Positions 49,333 to 58,158 of a stretch of DNA of 59,065 nt are shown one piece after another (position 1 is the stretch's first letter; each line of letters starts with the position of its first letter). The notes below the pieces were generated by a model, which was not told the origin of the DNA, ran no database searches, and saw only the letters and a program-made list of their open reading frames with translations. The position numbers and the translations under genes were made by a program. This DNA is from JAAZBW01 sp035647855 (GTDB lineage: Bacteria > Actinomycetota > Actinomycetes > Actinomycetales > Actinomycetaceae): assembly GCA_035647855.1 (NCBI GenBank), contig DASRMP010000002.1, forward strand, positions 1 through 59,065, given 5' to 3'.

Positions 49333-52300
49333 ATGTTCTCCAAGATCCTTGTTGCCAACCGCGGCGAAATCGCCATCCGCGCGCTGCGCGCCGCCAACGA
49401 ACTCGGAGCGCGCACGGTGGCGGTGTTCCCGTGGGACGATCGCAACTCCGTCCACCGTCAGAAGGCGGACGAGGCTTACGAGATCGGTGAGAAAGGTCAC
49501 CCGGTCCGCGCGTACCTGGATGTGCAGGAGATCCTGCGGGTGGCCGTCGAGTCCGGCGCGGAGGCGATCTACGCCGGGTATGGGTTCCTCTCCGAGAACC
49601 CCGAACTCTCTCGCGCGGCGAAGGAGGCAGGCATCGCGTTCGTCGGCCCGTCCGCCGAGGTGCTCGAACTCGCCGGCAACAAAATACATGCAATCGCGGC
49701 GGCCCGTGCGGCCGGGCTGCCGACTCTGCAGTCGAGCGCTCCCTCGTCGGACGAGAGCGACCTCTTGGCGGCGGCCGATGAGATCGGCTTTCCGCTCTTC
49801 GTGAAGGCGGTCGCGGGAGGAGGGGGCCGCGGGATGCGGCTCGTGGAGACGCGCGCCGCCCTTCCGGAAGCCCTCGGCGCGGCGATGCGCGAAGCGGGGA
49901 CAGCCTTCGGTGACCCGACCGTCTTCCTGGAGCAGGCCGTCATCAAGCCGCGCCACATCGAGGTCCAGATCCTCGCGGACGACGCGGGCGAGGTCGTCCA
50001 CCTCTTCGAGCGCGACTGCTCGCTGCAGCGCCGCCATCAGAAGGTGGTCGAGATCGCGCCCGCCCAGAACCTCAGCGACTCGACCCGCCAGGCACTTCAC
50101 CGCGACGCCGTCGCGTTCGCGCGGGCGATCGGCTACGTCAACGCCGGAACCGTCGAGTTCCTGCTGTCCACCGAGGGCGAGCGGGCCGGTGAGCACGTGT
50201 TCATCGAGATGAACCCGCGCATCCAGGTTGAGCACACCGTCACCGAGGAGATCACGGATGTGGACCTCGTCCAGGCGCAGATTCGCATCGCTGCGGGCGA
50301 GCGGCTCTCTGACATGGGGCTTTCCCAGGAGAACCTCACCGTGCATGGCGCGGCGCTGCAGTGCCGCGTCACCACGGAGGACCCCGCCAACGACTTCCGC
50401 CCGGACGTCGGCAGCATCTCCGTCTACCGCTCCCCCGGCGGTGCGGGCGTCCGCCTCGACGGCGGAACCGCCTACGCAGGCGCCGAGATCTCCCCGCACT
50501 TCGACTCGATGCTGGTCAAGCTCACCTGCCGTGGCCGCGATTTCCCGACGGCGGTCGGCCGTGCCCGGCGCGCGCTCGCCGAGTTCCGGGTGCGGGGGGT
50601 CTCCACGAACATCCCGTTCCTGCAGAACGTGCTGGAGGACCCGGATTTCCTTGCCGGCCGGGTGACCACGGACTTCATCGCCAAGCGCCCGCATCTCATG
50701 CAGTTGAGCCGCTCACAGGACCGCGGCACGCGGATGCTCAGCTTCCTCGCCGACGTGACCGTGAACCAGCCGAACGGCGCGCACCGCGAGGGAGTGGACC
50801 CGCGGTCCCGCCTGCCCCGCTTTCCCGGAGACAAGCGGGACGAGCCGCTGCGCTCTCCGTTCGACGGACCCACAACTCACGAGGCGCCCTCCGGCTGGAA
50901 GCAACGGCTCGACTCGCTCGGACCCGAGGGCTTCGCCGCCGCACTGCGCGCGGAGAAGGCGCTCGCCGTCACCGACACCACGTTCCGTGACGCGCACCAG
51001 TCGCTCCTCGCCACCCGCGTCCGCACCCGCGATCTGCTCGCGGCGGCACCAGCGTTCGCGCACACCGTCCCGCAGCTGTTCTCGATGGAGGTGTGGGGCG
51101 GGGCCACCTACGACGTCGCGCTCCGGTTCCTTGGCGAGGACCCCTGGCGGCGGCTCGAACTCCTGCGGCAGGAGCTTCCAAACATCCCGTTGCAGATGCT
51201 GCTGCGCGGCCGTAACACCGTGGGCTACACCCCGTACCCGACCGCGGTCACGGACGCGTTCGTGCGTGAGGCCGCCGCGACCGGCGTCGACATCTTCCGG
51301 ATCTTCGACGCCCTCAACGACGTCAATCAGCTCGCCCCCGCAGTGGCCGCGGTCCGCGAGACCGGGACGGCGGTGGCGGAAGTGGCGCTCTGCTACACGG
51401 CGAACCTGCTGGACCCGAAGGAGACGCTCTACACGCTCGACTACTACCTCGAGCTGGCGAGCCGCATGGTGGGCGAGGGTGCGCACATCCTCGCGATCAA
51501 GGACATGGCCGGGCTGCTGCGCCCGGAGGCCGCGCGGCGGCTCGTCACCGCGCTCCGCAACGAGTTCGAACTGCCCGTCCATCTCCACACCCACGACACC
51601 GTCGGCGGCCAGTTGGCCACGCTGCTCGCCGCCTCCGAGGCGGGAGTGGACGCGGTGGACGTCGCCGTGGCCTCGATGTCCGGGACGACGTCGCAGGTAT
51701 CCATGTCCGCCCTCGTGGCGGCGCTCGAGAACACGGAGAGGGACCCCGGCATCTCGTTGTCGGCGGCTGCGGACCTCGAACCGTACTGGGAGTCCGTGCG
51801 CTCGATGTACGCGCCGTTCGAGTCCGGGCTACCCGGGCCCACAGGGCGCGTGTATCACCACGAAATCCCGGGCGGACAGCTCTCCAACCTGCGGCAGCAG
51901 GCCATCGCTCTCGGACTCGGCGAGAGGTTCGAGGCCATCGAGGACATGTACGCCGCGGCGAACCGGATGCTCGGGAACATCGTCAAGGTGACGCCCTCGT
52001 CGAAGGCGGTGGGCGACCTTGCCCTGGCGCTCGTCGGCCAGGACATCGACCCTGCGGACTTCGAGGCCAACCCGGCCGACTACGACATCCCCGGTTCCGT
52101 GATCCAGTTCCTCTCCGGCGAGCTCGGCGACCCTCCCGGCCACTGGCCCGAGCCGTTCCGGACCAAGGCGCTCAAGGGCAGGTCGGTCAAGCCGAGCGTG
52201 ACGGAACTCGAGCCCGAGGACGAGAAGGCGATCTCGCCGTCGTCGGACAGTGAGACGCGCCGTACCACGCTCAACCGGCTGCTGTTCCCGGGACCGACCA

Positions 52301-52788
52301 AGGACTTCGAGGCCCTGTCCGCCGCACACGGCGACCTGTCGGTGCTGCACACCCGCGACTACCTCTACGGATTCGCGAAGGACACCGAGCACGTGATATC
52401 GCTCGGCAAGGGCGTGCGGCTGCTGGTCACGTACCAGGGCACGGGCGACGCCGACGACAAGGGGATGCGCCCCGTCATGGTCACGATGAATGGCCAGCCG
52501 CGGCAGGTGCAGGTGCGCGACAGGTCCGTGGAGTCGACGGCGAAGGCGGCCGAGAAAGCCGACCCAGCGGTGAAGGGCCACGTGGCGGCGCCGTTCGCGG
52601 GTGCCGTGACGCCGGCGGTTGCTGTGGGCGACACCGTGGAGGCGGGCAGCACGGTTGCGACCATCGAGGCGATGAAGATGGAGGCAGGGATCTCGGCGCC
52701 GGTCGGCGGCGTGGTGGAGCGGGTGCTGCTCGACGGCGTCGAGCAGGTGCAGGGCGGGGACCTGCTGATCGTGATCAAGCCGGAGTGA
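49333..52788 (+). CDS. pyc: Pyruvate carboxylase
   Basis: Pyc carboxylates pyruvate to oxaloacetate with ATP and bicarbonate. The ATG at 49333, after AGGAG, gives 1151 residues, full length for the single-chain enzyme. Domains are biotin carboxylase (about 1-450, with FSKILVANRGEIAIRALRA, split as FSKILVANRGE and IAIRALRA, and VAGGGGRGMR), carboxyltransferase (about 520-950, with TDTTFRDAHQSLLATRVRT and the metal-site HTHDTVGGQ) and a C-terminal biotinyl domain with EAMKMEA, biotin Lys1115. With pckG and fba in the window it supports anaplerosis and gluconeogenesis. Confidence 0.97.
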   Translation: MFSKILVANRGEIAIRALRAANELGARTVAVFPWDDRNSVHRQKADEAYEIGEKGHPVRAYLDVQEILRVAVESGAEAIYAGYGFLSENPELSRAAKEAGIAFVGPSAEVLELAGNKIHAIAAARAAGLPTLQSSAPSSDESDLLAAADEIGFPLFVKAVAGGGGRGMRLVETRAALPEALGAAMREAGTAFGDPTVFLEQAVIKPRHIEVQILADDAGEVVHLFERDCSLQRRHQKVVEIAPAQNLSDSTRQALHRDAVAFARAIGYVNAGTVEFLLSTEGERAGEHVFIEMNPRIQVEHTVTEEITDVDLVQAQIRIAAGERLSDMGLSQENLTVHGAALQCRVTTEDPANDFRPDVGSISVYRSPGGAGVRLDGGTAYAGAEISPHFDSMLVKLTCRGRDFPTAVGRARRALAEFRVRGVSTNIPFLQNVLEDPDFLAGRVTTDFIAKRPHLMQLSRSQDRGTRMLSFLADVTVNQPNGAHREGVDPRSRLPRFPGDKRDEPLRSPFDGPTTHEAPSGWKQRLDSLGPEGFAAALRAEKALAVTDTTFRDAHQSLLATRVRTRDLLAAAPAFAHTVPQLFSMEVWGGATYDVALRFLGEDPWRRLELLRQELPNIPLQMLLRGRNTVGYTPYPTAVTDAFVREAAATGVDIFRIFDALNDVNQLAPAVAAVRETGTAVAEVALCYTANLLDPKETLYTLDYYLELASRMVGEGAHILAIKDMAGLLRPEAARRLVTALRNEFELPVHLHTHDTVGGQLATLLAASEAGVDAVDVAVASMSGTTSQVSMSALVAALENTERDPGISLSAAADLEPYWESVRSMYAPFESGLPGPTGRVYHHEIPGGQLSNLRQQAIALGLGERFEAIEDMYAAANRMLGNIVKVTPSSKAVGDLALALVGQDIDPADFEANPADYDIPGSVIQFLSGELGDPPGHWPEPFRTKALKGRSVKPSVTELEPEDEKAISPSSDSETRRTTLNRLLFPGPTKDFEALSAAHGDLSVLHTRDYLYGFAKDTEHVISLGKGVRLLVTYQGTGDADDKGMRPVMVTMNGQPRQVQVRDRSVESTAKAAEKADPAVKGHVAAPFAGAVTPAVAVGDTVEAGSTVATIEAMKMEAGISAPVGGVVERVLLDGVEQVQGGDLLIVIKPE

Positions 52789-52794
52789 CGGTCC

Positions 52795-53610
52795 TCAGGT
52801 CATTGCGGAGTGCACGGCGAGGATCCGGTCGGAGAGGTCAGGCCAGATCGCTTGGTGCGTGGGGCCGAACGGCTCCTCACCGAGGAACACCGCGGCCAGA
52901 TGCACGGCCGGATCCACCCACATGAAAGAGCCCTCCCAGCCGAAGTGCCCGAACGTGCGGGGCGAGTTGTTGTGGCCCGTCCAGTGCGGTTCCTTGTGCC
53001 CTCTGATCTCGAAACCGAGCCCCCAGAGGTTCGGATCCTGGCGCCCGTACCCCGGCAGGACGCCGGAGAGGTAGGGAATGACGGGCGTCGTCGCCTCGGT
53101 GTAGGTGGCCGGTTTCACGAGCGCGCCGTTGAGGACCGCGCGCGCGAACTCCGCGAGGTCGACGGCGGAGCCCCGCATACCCTTGGACGGGCTGCCATAG
53201 AACTCGGCGGTGTCCATTCCGAGCGGACCGAGGACCGTCGCCTTCACCCACTGCGCGAACGGCATGCCCACGCGGCTCTCGACATGCTCGGCAGCCATCT
53301 CGATTCCCGAGTTCGAGTAGACGCGGCGCGCCCCCACCACTCCCTGTGTGGTGCGCCCGGTGAATGGCAGGCCGGACGCGTGAGCGAGCAGATGGCGAAG
53401 GGTCGAGCCGTCGGGGCCGGCGGGCTCCCCGAGCGCGGCCATGCCGCGATCAACGGCGATCAGCGCAGCGTAGGTGGTGATCAGCTTCGCAACAGAGGCC
53501 CACTCGTACACCAGGGTGGGATCGTCGTATGTGGCGACCGCGTCCACGGGGTTCACCACGACAACCGTGCACTTGAAGCTCAGATCTCGCAGGGGTTCGA
53601 AGGCGTCCAC
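52795..53610 (-). CDS. Serine hydrolase, beta-lactamase/penicillin-binding-protein fold
   Basis: This 271-residue protein of the class C beta-lactamase-like family has SVAK (39-42) as the S-x-x-K nucleophile motif, YSN (98-100) as the second motif and a late HFGWEGSF in place of KTG. The motifs sit at the expected distances. No signal peptide is seen, and the GTG start has a weak ribosome site, so the protein appears cytosolic. Most such proteins are esterases or D-aminopeptidases rather than antibiotic-resistance enzymes. It converges with pyc six bases away. Confidence 0.85.
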   Translation of the reverse strand: MDAFEPLRDLSFKCTVVVVNPVDAVATYDDPTLVYEWASVAKLITTYAALIAVDRGMAALGEPAGPDGSTLRHLLAHASGLPFTGRTTQGVVGARRVYSNSGIEMAAEHVESRVGMPFAQWVKATVLGPLGMDTAEFYGSPSKGMRGSAVDLAEFARAVLNGALVKPATYTEATTPVIPYLSGVLPGYGRQDPNLWGLGFEIRGHKEPHWTGHNNSPRTFGHFGWEGSFMWVDPAVHLAAVFLGEEPFGPTHQAIWPDLSDRILAVHSAMT

Positions 53611-53654
53611 GTTTTCAGCTTTTCACGGCCGGACGGCCGGTGAAACCCGGCTCG

Positions 53655-54050
53655 CTACTCGGGCTCCTCCGCGGCTTCATTCCCGGAACCGGCGGCAGCT
53701 GCGCGCAACCGGCACTCCTCCATGCGGTATTCGATCATCCGGCGCAGGAGATTCGCTGGGAACGGGCTGCCGTACGGAATCTGCACGGTGCCCTTTCCCC
53801 CCTTGTAGGCGCCGAGCTCGTCACGGAAATACTCGAGAGTGCCTGCCGTGAAGGTGACGGTCGCCTGACGCTTGTGACCTGCGAATTGGAACCATGCGGT
53901 TTCATCCCCGTACGTGGGGTTTCCCCACCTGAGCGTCTCCTCGCAGCCCTTGGCCGTGTCAAGCGCGAGGGCGCGCAGTCTTTCGAGCGTGAGACGCGCC
54001 TCGTCCTCGAACTCGGCGATGTACTCATCGACGGTCTCCGGCATACTCAT
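53655..54050 (-). CDS. DUF1801 / YdhG-like family protein
   Basis: This 131-residue protein has the DUF1801 pattern: an N-terminal VDEYIAEFEDEAR, LRALALDTAKGCEETLRWGNPTYG (parts LRALALDTAKG and ETLRWGNPTYG), KRQATVTFT and KGTVQIPYGSPFP. The family includes iron-chaperone-like and general-stress proteins, but function is not established. Two ATGs lie six bases apart; the first is used. It is downstream of the serine hydrolase's promoter region, on the same strand as clpB. Confidence 0.82.
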   Translation of the reverse strand: MSMPETVDEYIAEFEDEARLTLERLRALALDTAKGCEETLRWGNPTYGDETAWFQFAGHKRQATVTFTAGTLEYFRDELGAYKGGKGTVQIPYGSPFPANLLRRMIEYRMEECRLRAAAAGSGNEAAEEPE

Positions 54051-54165
54051 TCTTTCAGGGTAATCGGCACGCCCGGATTCTCATACCGGTCACAGGGGGC
54101 GAAGGCACACGGGCGCTCCACTGAGTCTGCGGAGCCGCACGGGCATCCCGGCCGTGGGGGCCTCA

Positions 54166-56763
54166 CTACTGTGCGTTCAACACCAGCCCGCGGTCGCCGC
54201 GGTCGACCAGCACAGTCGATCCGTCCACAACAGAGCCGGCGAGCAGCTGCTTTGCCAACTGGTCGCCGATCTCGCGCTGGATGAGCCTCCGCAGTGGGCG
54301 CGCGCCGTAACTGGGGTCGTAGCCCTCAGCGGCGAGCCAGTCGCGAGCCTCGTCCGTAACCTCCAGAGTGATCCGGCGGTCGCGCAGACGGGCCGCCATC
54401 CGCGCCACCTGCAGCCCGACGATCACCGCCAGATCGTCTCGCGAGAGCGAGTCGAACATGATCACGTCGTCGAGCCGGTTGAGGAACTCCGGCTTGAACG
54501 AGGCCCGCACGATCGCCATGACCGCCTCGTGCTTCTCCTCGTCGCTCGTCAGAGGATCCACCAGGTACTGAGAACCGAGGTTCGAGGTGAGGATCAGGAT
54601 CGCGTTGCGGAAGTCCACGGTGCGTCCCTGGCCGTCCGTCAGGCGGCCGTCGTCGAGGACTTGGAGAAGGACATCGAACACCTCGGGGTGGGCCTTCTCC
54701 ACCTCGTCGAGCAGGACCACCGTGTACGGCCGGCGCCGCACCGCCTCCGTGAGCTGACCGCCCTCCTCGTACCCGATGTAGCCCGGAGGCGCTCCGACCA
54801 GCCGTGAGACCGAGTGCTTCTCGGAGTACTCGGACATGTCGATGCGTACCATCGCGCGCTCGTCGTCGAACAGGAAGTCCGCGAGTGCCTTCGCGAGTTC
54901 GGTCTTGCCGACGCCCGTGGGACCGAGGAAGAGGAACGAACCGGTCGGACGGTCAGGGTCCGAGACGCCGGCACGGGCACGACGGATCGCGTCGGAGACA
55001 GAGCGCACGGCGTTCTTCTGCCCGATGAGCCGCCGGCCGATGACATCCTCCATGTTGAGGAGCTTCTCGGTCTCGCCCTGCATCATCTTGCCGGTGGGGA
55101 TTCCGGTCCACGCGGAGACCACGTCAGCAATCTCCTCCGGGCCGACCTTGTCCGCAATCATCGGGGCTGCCGCGCCCGGCCTGGAGCCCTGGGATTCGGC
55201 GTGCTCGGCCTGCGCGATCTCCTTCTCGACCGCGGGGATCTCGCCGTAGTACAGCGAGGACGCCTTCGCGAGGTCTCCCTGCCGGTCGGCGAGCTCGGCC
55301 TGGGTCCGCAGTTCGTCCAGCTTCGTCTTCAGGCTTCCGACCCGGTTCAGTCCCGCCTTCTCGGACTCCCACCGTGCAGTCAGCGAGGCGAGTTCCTCCG
55401 ACTTGTCGGCGAGTTCCTCGCGCAGCCTCTCGAGCCGCGCCTCGGAACTGGCGTCCTTCTCTCCGCCCTCCTCGAGGTAGGACTCCTCCATCTTGAGGCG
55501 GTCCACTTGGCGCCGGAGCGTGTCGATCTCGATCGGAGCGGAGTCGAGCTCCATGCGCAGACGGGACGCCGCCTCGTCCACCAGGTCAATCGCCTTGTCG
55601 GGGAGCTGACGTCCGGTGATGTACCGATCGGAGAGAGTTGCGGCAGCCACGAGAGCGCCGTCGGAGATCGTCACCTTGTGGTGTGCCTCGTACTTTGGCG
55701 CGATACCGCGCAGGATCGCGACCGTGTCCTCCACCGAGGGTTCGTCCACGTAGACCTGCTGGAACCGGCGCTCGAGGGCAGGGTCCTTCTCGATGTACTC
55801 GCGGTACTCGTCAAGAGTGGTCGCACCGATCATGCGGAGTTCACCACGCGCGAGCATCGGCTTGAGCATGTTGGAGGCGTCCATTGCGCCGTCGCCGCCC
55901 GCGCCCGCGCCCACCACGGTGTGGAGTTCGTCGATGAACGTGACGACCTCGCCGTCGGAGTCCTCGATCTCCTTGAGAACGGCCTTGAGCCGTTCCTCGA
56001 ACTCCCCGCGGTACTTCGCCCCCGCGACCATCGACGCCAGATCGAGCGCGATGAGCCGCTTGTCCTTCAACGAGTCAGGCACGTCGCCCGCCACGATCCG
56101 CTGGGCCAGCCCTTCGACGACGGCGGTCTTTCCGACCCCGGCATCGCCGATCAGAACGGGGTTGTTCTTGGTGCGGCGCGAGAGCACCTGCACCACCCGG
56201 CGGATCTCCGAGTCCCGGCCGATCACCGGATCGAGCTTGCCGTCCCGCGCGAGCCCGGTCATGTCGCGGCCGTACTTCTCCAGCGCCTGGTACGTGTCCT
56301 CCGGATCGGGAGACGTCACGCGGCCGGACCCCCGCACCTGGGGCAACGCCGCCGCGAGCCTGTCGCGATCCGCGCCACCGGCCCGGAGTATGTCTCCCGC
56401 CGGAGACTGAGAGGCAGCGAGCGCCATAAGGAGGTGCTCGGTGGAGATGTAGTCGTCACCGAGTGCCTCAGCCTCCTGGCCCGCCTGCGTGATGACGTTG
56501 AGGACCTCTCGGGAGGTCTGCGGTTGAGTGACCGAGGAGCCGCGCGCCCCCGGGAGCCGGGCGAGTTCGCCGTGGCAGCGGGTCGCGATGTCGTTGATGT
56601 TGGCACCCACCGCCTGCAGCAGACCGAGCGCCACACCGCCCTCCTGGGTGAGCAGCGCCGAGAGCAGGTGGGCGGGTTCGAGCGTGGGGTTTCCCTTGCT
56701 CGTCGCGAGCTGGATCGCAGCGGCCACAGCCTCTTGCGACTTGGTGGTGAGCTTGTCTGTCAT
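54166..56763 (-). CDS. clpB: ATP-dependent disaggregase ClpB
   Basis: ClpB is a hexameric AAA+ chaperone that, with DnaK, rescues aggregated proteins. The 865-residue protein has the N-domain, NBD1 with GDAGVGKT (about 203-210) and a Walker B FIDELH, a coiled-coil M domain (about 400-525), and NBD2 with GPTGVGKTELAKAL (about 605-618), then the C-domain. It lacks the ClpC/ClpA protease-docking loop. A HAIR operator 51 bases upstream of the ATG implies repression by HspR, as for clpB in Streptomyces and Mycobacterium. Confidence 0.96.
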   Translation of the reverse strand: MTDKLTTKSQEAVAAAIQLATSKGNPTLEPAHLLSALLTQEGGVALGLLQAVGANINDIATRCHGELARLPGARGSSVTQPQTSREVLNVITQAGQEAEALGDDYISTEHLLMALAASQSPAGDILRAGGADRDRLAAALPQVRGSGRVTSPDPEDTYQALEKYGRDMTGLARDGKLDPVIGRDSEIRRVVQVLSRRTKNNPVLIGDAGVGKTAVVEGLAQRIVAGDVPDSLKDKRLIALDLASMVAGAKYRGEFEERLKAVLKEIEDSDGEVVTFIDELHTVVGAGAGGDGAMDASNMLKPMLARGELRMIGATTLDEYREYIEKDPALERRFQQVYVDEPSVEDTVAILRGIAPKYEAHHKVTISDGALVAAATLSDRYITGRQLPDKAIDLVDEAASRLRMELDSAPIEIDTLRRQVDRLKMEESYLEEGGEKDASSEARLERLREELADKSEELASLTARWESEKAGLNRVGSLKTKLDELRTQAELADRQGDLAKASSLYYGEIPAVEKEIAQAEHAESQGSRPGAAAPMIADKVGPEEIADVVSAWTGIPTGKMMQGETEKLLNMEDVIGRRLIGQKNAVRSVSDAIRRARAGVSDPDRPTGSFLFLGPTGVGKTELAKALADFLFDDERAMVRIDMSEYSEKHSVSRLVGAPPGYIGYEEGGQLTEAVRRRPYTVVLLDEVEKAHPEVFDVLLQVLDDGRLTDGQGRTVDFRNAILILTSNLGSQYLVDPLTSDEEKHEAVMAIVRASFKPEFLNRLDDVIMFDSLSRDDLAVIVGLQVARMAARLRDRRITLEVTDEARDWLAAEGYDPSYGARPLRRLIQREIGDQLAKQLLAGSVVDGSTVLVDRGDRGLVLNAQ

Positions 56764-56813
56764 GCGACTCCTCAGATCTTCGGGGCAGGTCTGATCAGTT
56801 CAACCATTCCAAA

Positions 56814-56834
56814 CTTGAGCCTATTCCACTCAAG
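56814..56834 (-). promoter_or_regulatory. HAIR operator (HspR site) upstream of clpB
   Basis: On the minus strand the sequence is CTTGAGT-N7-GCTCAAG, which matches the HspR consensus CTTGAGT-N7-ACTCAAG at 13 of 14 positions. It lies in the 97-base gap between gntR and clpB, close to the expected promoter. Confidence 0.8.
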
Positions 56835-56860
56835 TCCAGATCCGAGCGAAGAGAACGCGA

Positions 56861-57577
56861 CTACTTGCCGTCAGGCTCCCCCGGAAGCTCCCGTCGGTGG
56901 CGGCGCTCCACGGTCTCCATCGCCACCTTCTTGGCGGCGAGGACGTGCTTGCGGGCAAGCTCAACTGCCCGCTCGGCGTCACGGGCGGCGACTGCCTCCG
57001 CGATCTCGCGGTGCTCCTCGTTTGAGAGGGCCTCGTGGTCGCTCAGGCGGAGTACCCAGTCCTGGAGGTTCTTGACCGGCTGCACCATGCGGGCGAGCGC
57101 ACGATTCTGCCCGGCCCCGATCATGATCTCGTGGAAGCGGATCTTCGCCTCGTGCGCGACCGCATCAACACCGTCCCGCATAGCGGTGTCTGCGAGTTCG
57201 ACATTCGAGAGCAGTTGCTCCAACTGTTCCTCGGTGGCTCTCTCGGCGGCCAGTCCTGTCACGAACGGTTCCAACACCAACCTGATCTCGAAGATCTCCT
57301 CCACTATTGTTGAATTCAGCTCCGTCACGATAGCCCCACGCCTGGGTACAAGCGTGACGAATCCCTCCGCACTGAGAGCTCTCAGGGCTTCGCGGATCGG
57401 GATTCGCGAGATGCCCGTCTCCTGAGCGAGATCGTGTTCCTTGAGCCGATGCCCCGGCGGATACTCTCCTGCCAGGATCTGTTCGCGCACGAAGTCCTGC
57501 GCGGCATCCACCAATGACGGGACCGTCTCCGCCAGTGGGCGCCGAGCAGGAGTCGCCGTTCCCCCATCCATCGCCAC
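56861..57577 (-). CDS. GntR-family (FadR/FCD-type) transcriptional regulator
   Basis: This 238-residue regulator has an N-terminal winged helix (about 20-85, with LAQETGISRIPIREALRALSAEGFV in parts LAQETGISRIPIRE and ALRALSAEGFV) and an all-helical FCD domain (about 95-225). The FCD domain carries the metal-binding DAVAHEAKIRFHEIMIGAG and later His residues typical of ligand-sensing by carboxylates. The GTG at 57577 follows GGGAGGAG; an ATG six bases later is possible. It is upstream of clpB in the same direction, but the HAIR site between them suggests separate control. Its target genes and ligand are not evident. Confidence 0.88.
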   Translation of the reverse strand: MAMDGGTATPARRPLAETVPSLVDAAQDFVREQILAGEYPPGHRLKEHDLAQETGISRIPIREALRALSAEGFVTLVPRRGAIVTELNSTIVEEIFEIRLVLEPFVTGLAAERATEEQLEQLLSNVELADTAMRDGVDAVAHEAKIRFHEIMIGAGQNRALARMVQPVKNLQDWVLRLSDHEALSNEEHREIAEAVAARDAERAVELARKHVLAAKKVAMETVERRHRRELPGEPDGK

Positions 57578-57822
57578 CTGCGCTCCTCCCTATCGCACGC
57601 GACCTATTTGTCGGACGATATCGGCCATAGTGCTCTGATCAGTACAGTTTCAGCAGTCATTTGGGGACATTTCCGGTTGCGATCCGGCCCCGGACCACCG
57701 CGATGCGATTCCGGAGGCGAAGAAACGCTCCTGGGACGCCACACGCCCGCGTAGTCTGTGGACGGCGAGTCGCGCAACGCTACGCGCCTCTTGCCGTCGG
57801 TTACGAGAGAAAAGAGAGCCAG

Positions 57823-58158
57823 ATGGCATCTGATGGTTTCCAGGACAAGGCGAAGAAAGCGTTCGAGGACGCCAAGGACAAGATAGAGGAGGGCGTCGAG
57901 GCGATCAAGGACAAGGTCGAGGACGTCACTCAGTCGGATCGTTTCGAAGAAGGCACCGACCGTGTGCTCGACGGCGCCGCGGGACTCGCCAACAAAGTGA
58001 CGGGCGGCCGTCACGCGGAGAAGATCGATGACATCCGCGACGACGTCGACGCGCGCGTGGGCCGCGACGACACCGCGGACCCGGCGGAGTCCGGGGCCGA
58101 TCCGACCGTCGAAGCGACAATTGAGATCGAGCCCGTCGTCGAGGACGAGCAGCCGTGA
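57823..58158 (+). CDS. MT0933-type antitoxin-like protein
   Basis: This 111-residue highly charged protein begins ASDGFQDKAKKAFEDAKD (2-19), like the MT0933/Rv0909 antitoxin family (FLDKAKDL... in Mycobacterium). It has alternating Lys/Glu amphipathic helices and a conserved-looking GLANKVTGGRHAEKIDDIRD (54-73). The tail after about 80 is acidic and disordered. The ATG at 57823 begins the homology. No SRPBCC-type toxin gene, its usual partner, is adjacent; the next gene is an amidase on the other strand. It may be an orphan or may act as a general stress or envelope protein. The 245 bases upstream, shared with gntR, show no clear operator. Confidence 0.7.
   Translation: MASDGFQDKAKKAFEDAKDKIEEGVEAIKDKVEDVTQSDRFEEGTDRVLDGAAGLANKVTGGRHAEKIDDIRDDVDARVGRDDTADPAESGADPTVEATIEIEPVVEDEQP

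Noticed and set aside
52795..53610. Antibiotic-resistance beta-lactamase
   Set aside because: No signal peptide is seen and the third motif is HFGWEG-type, which fits esterase-like relatives better.
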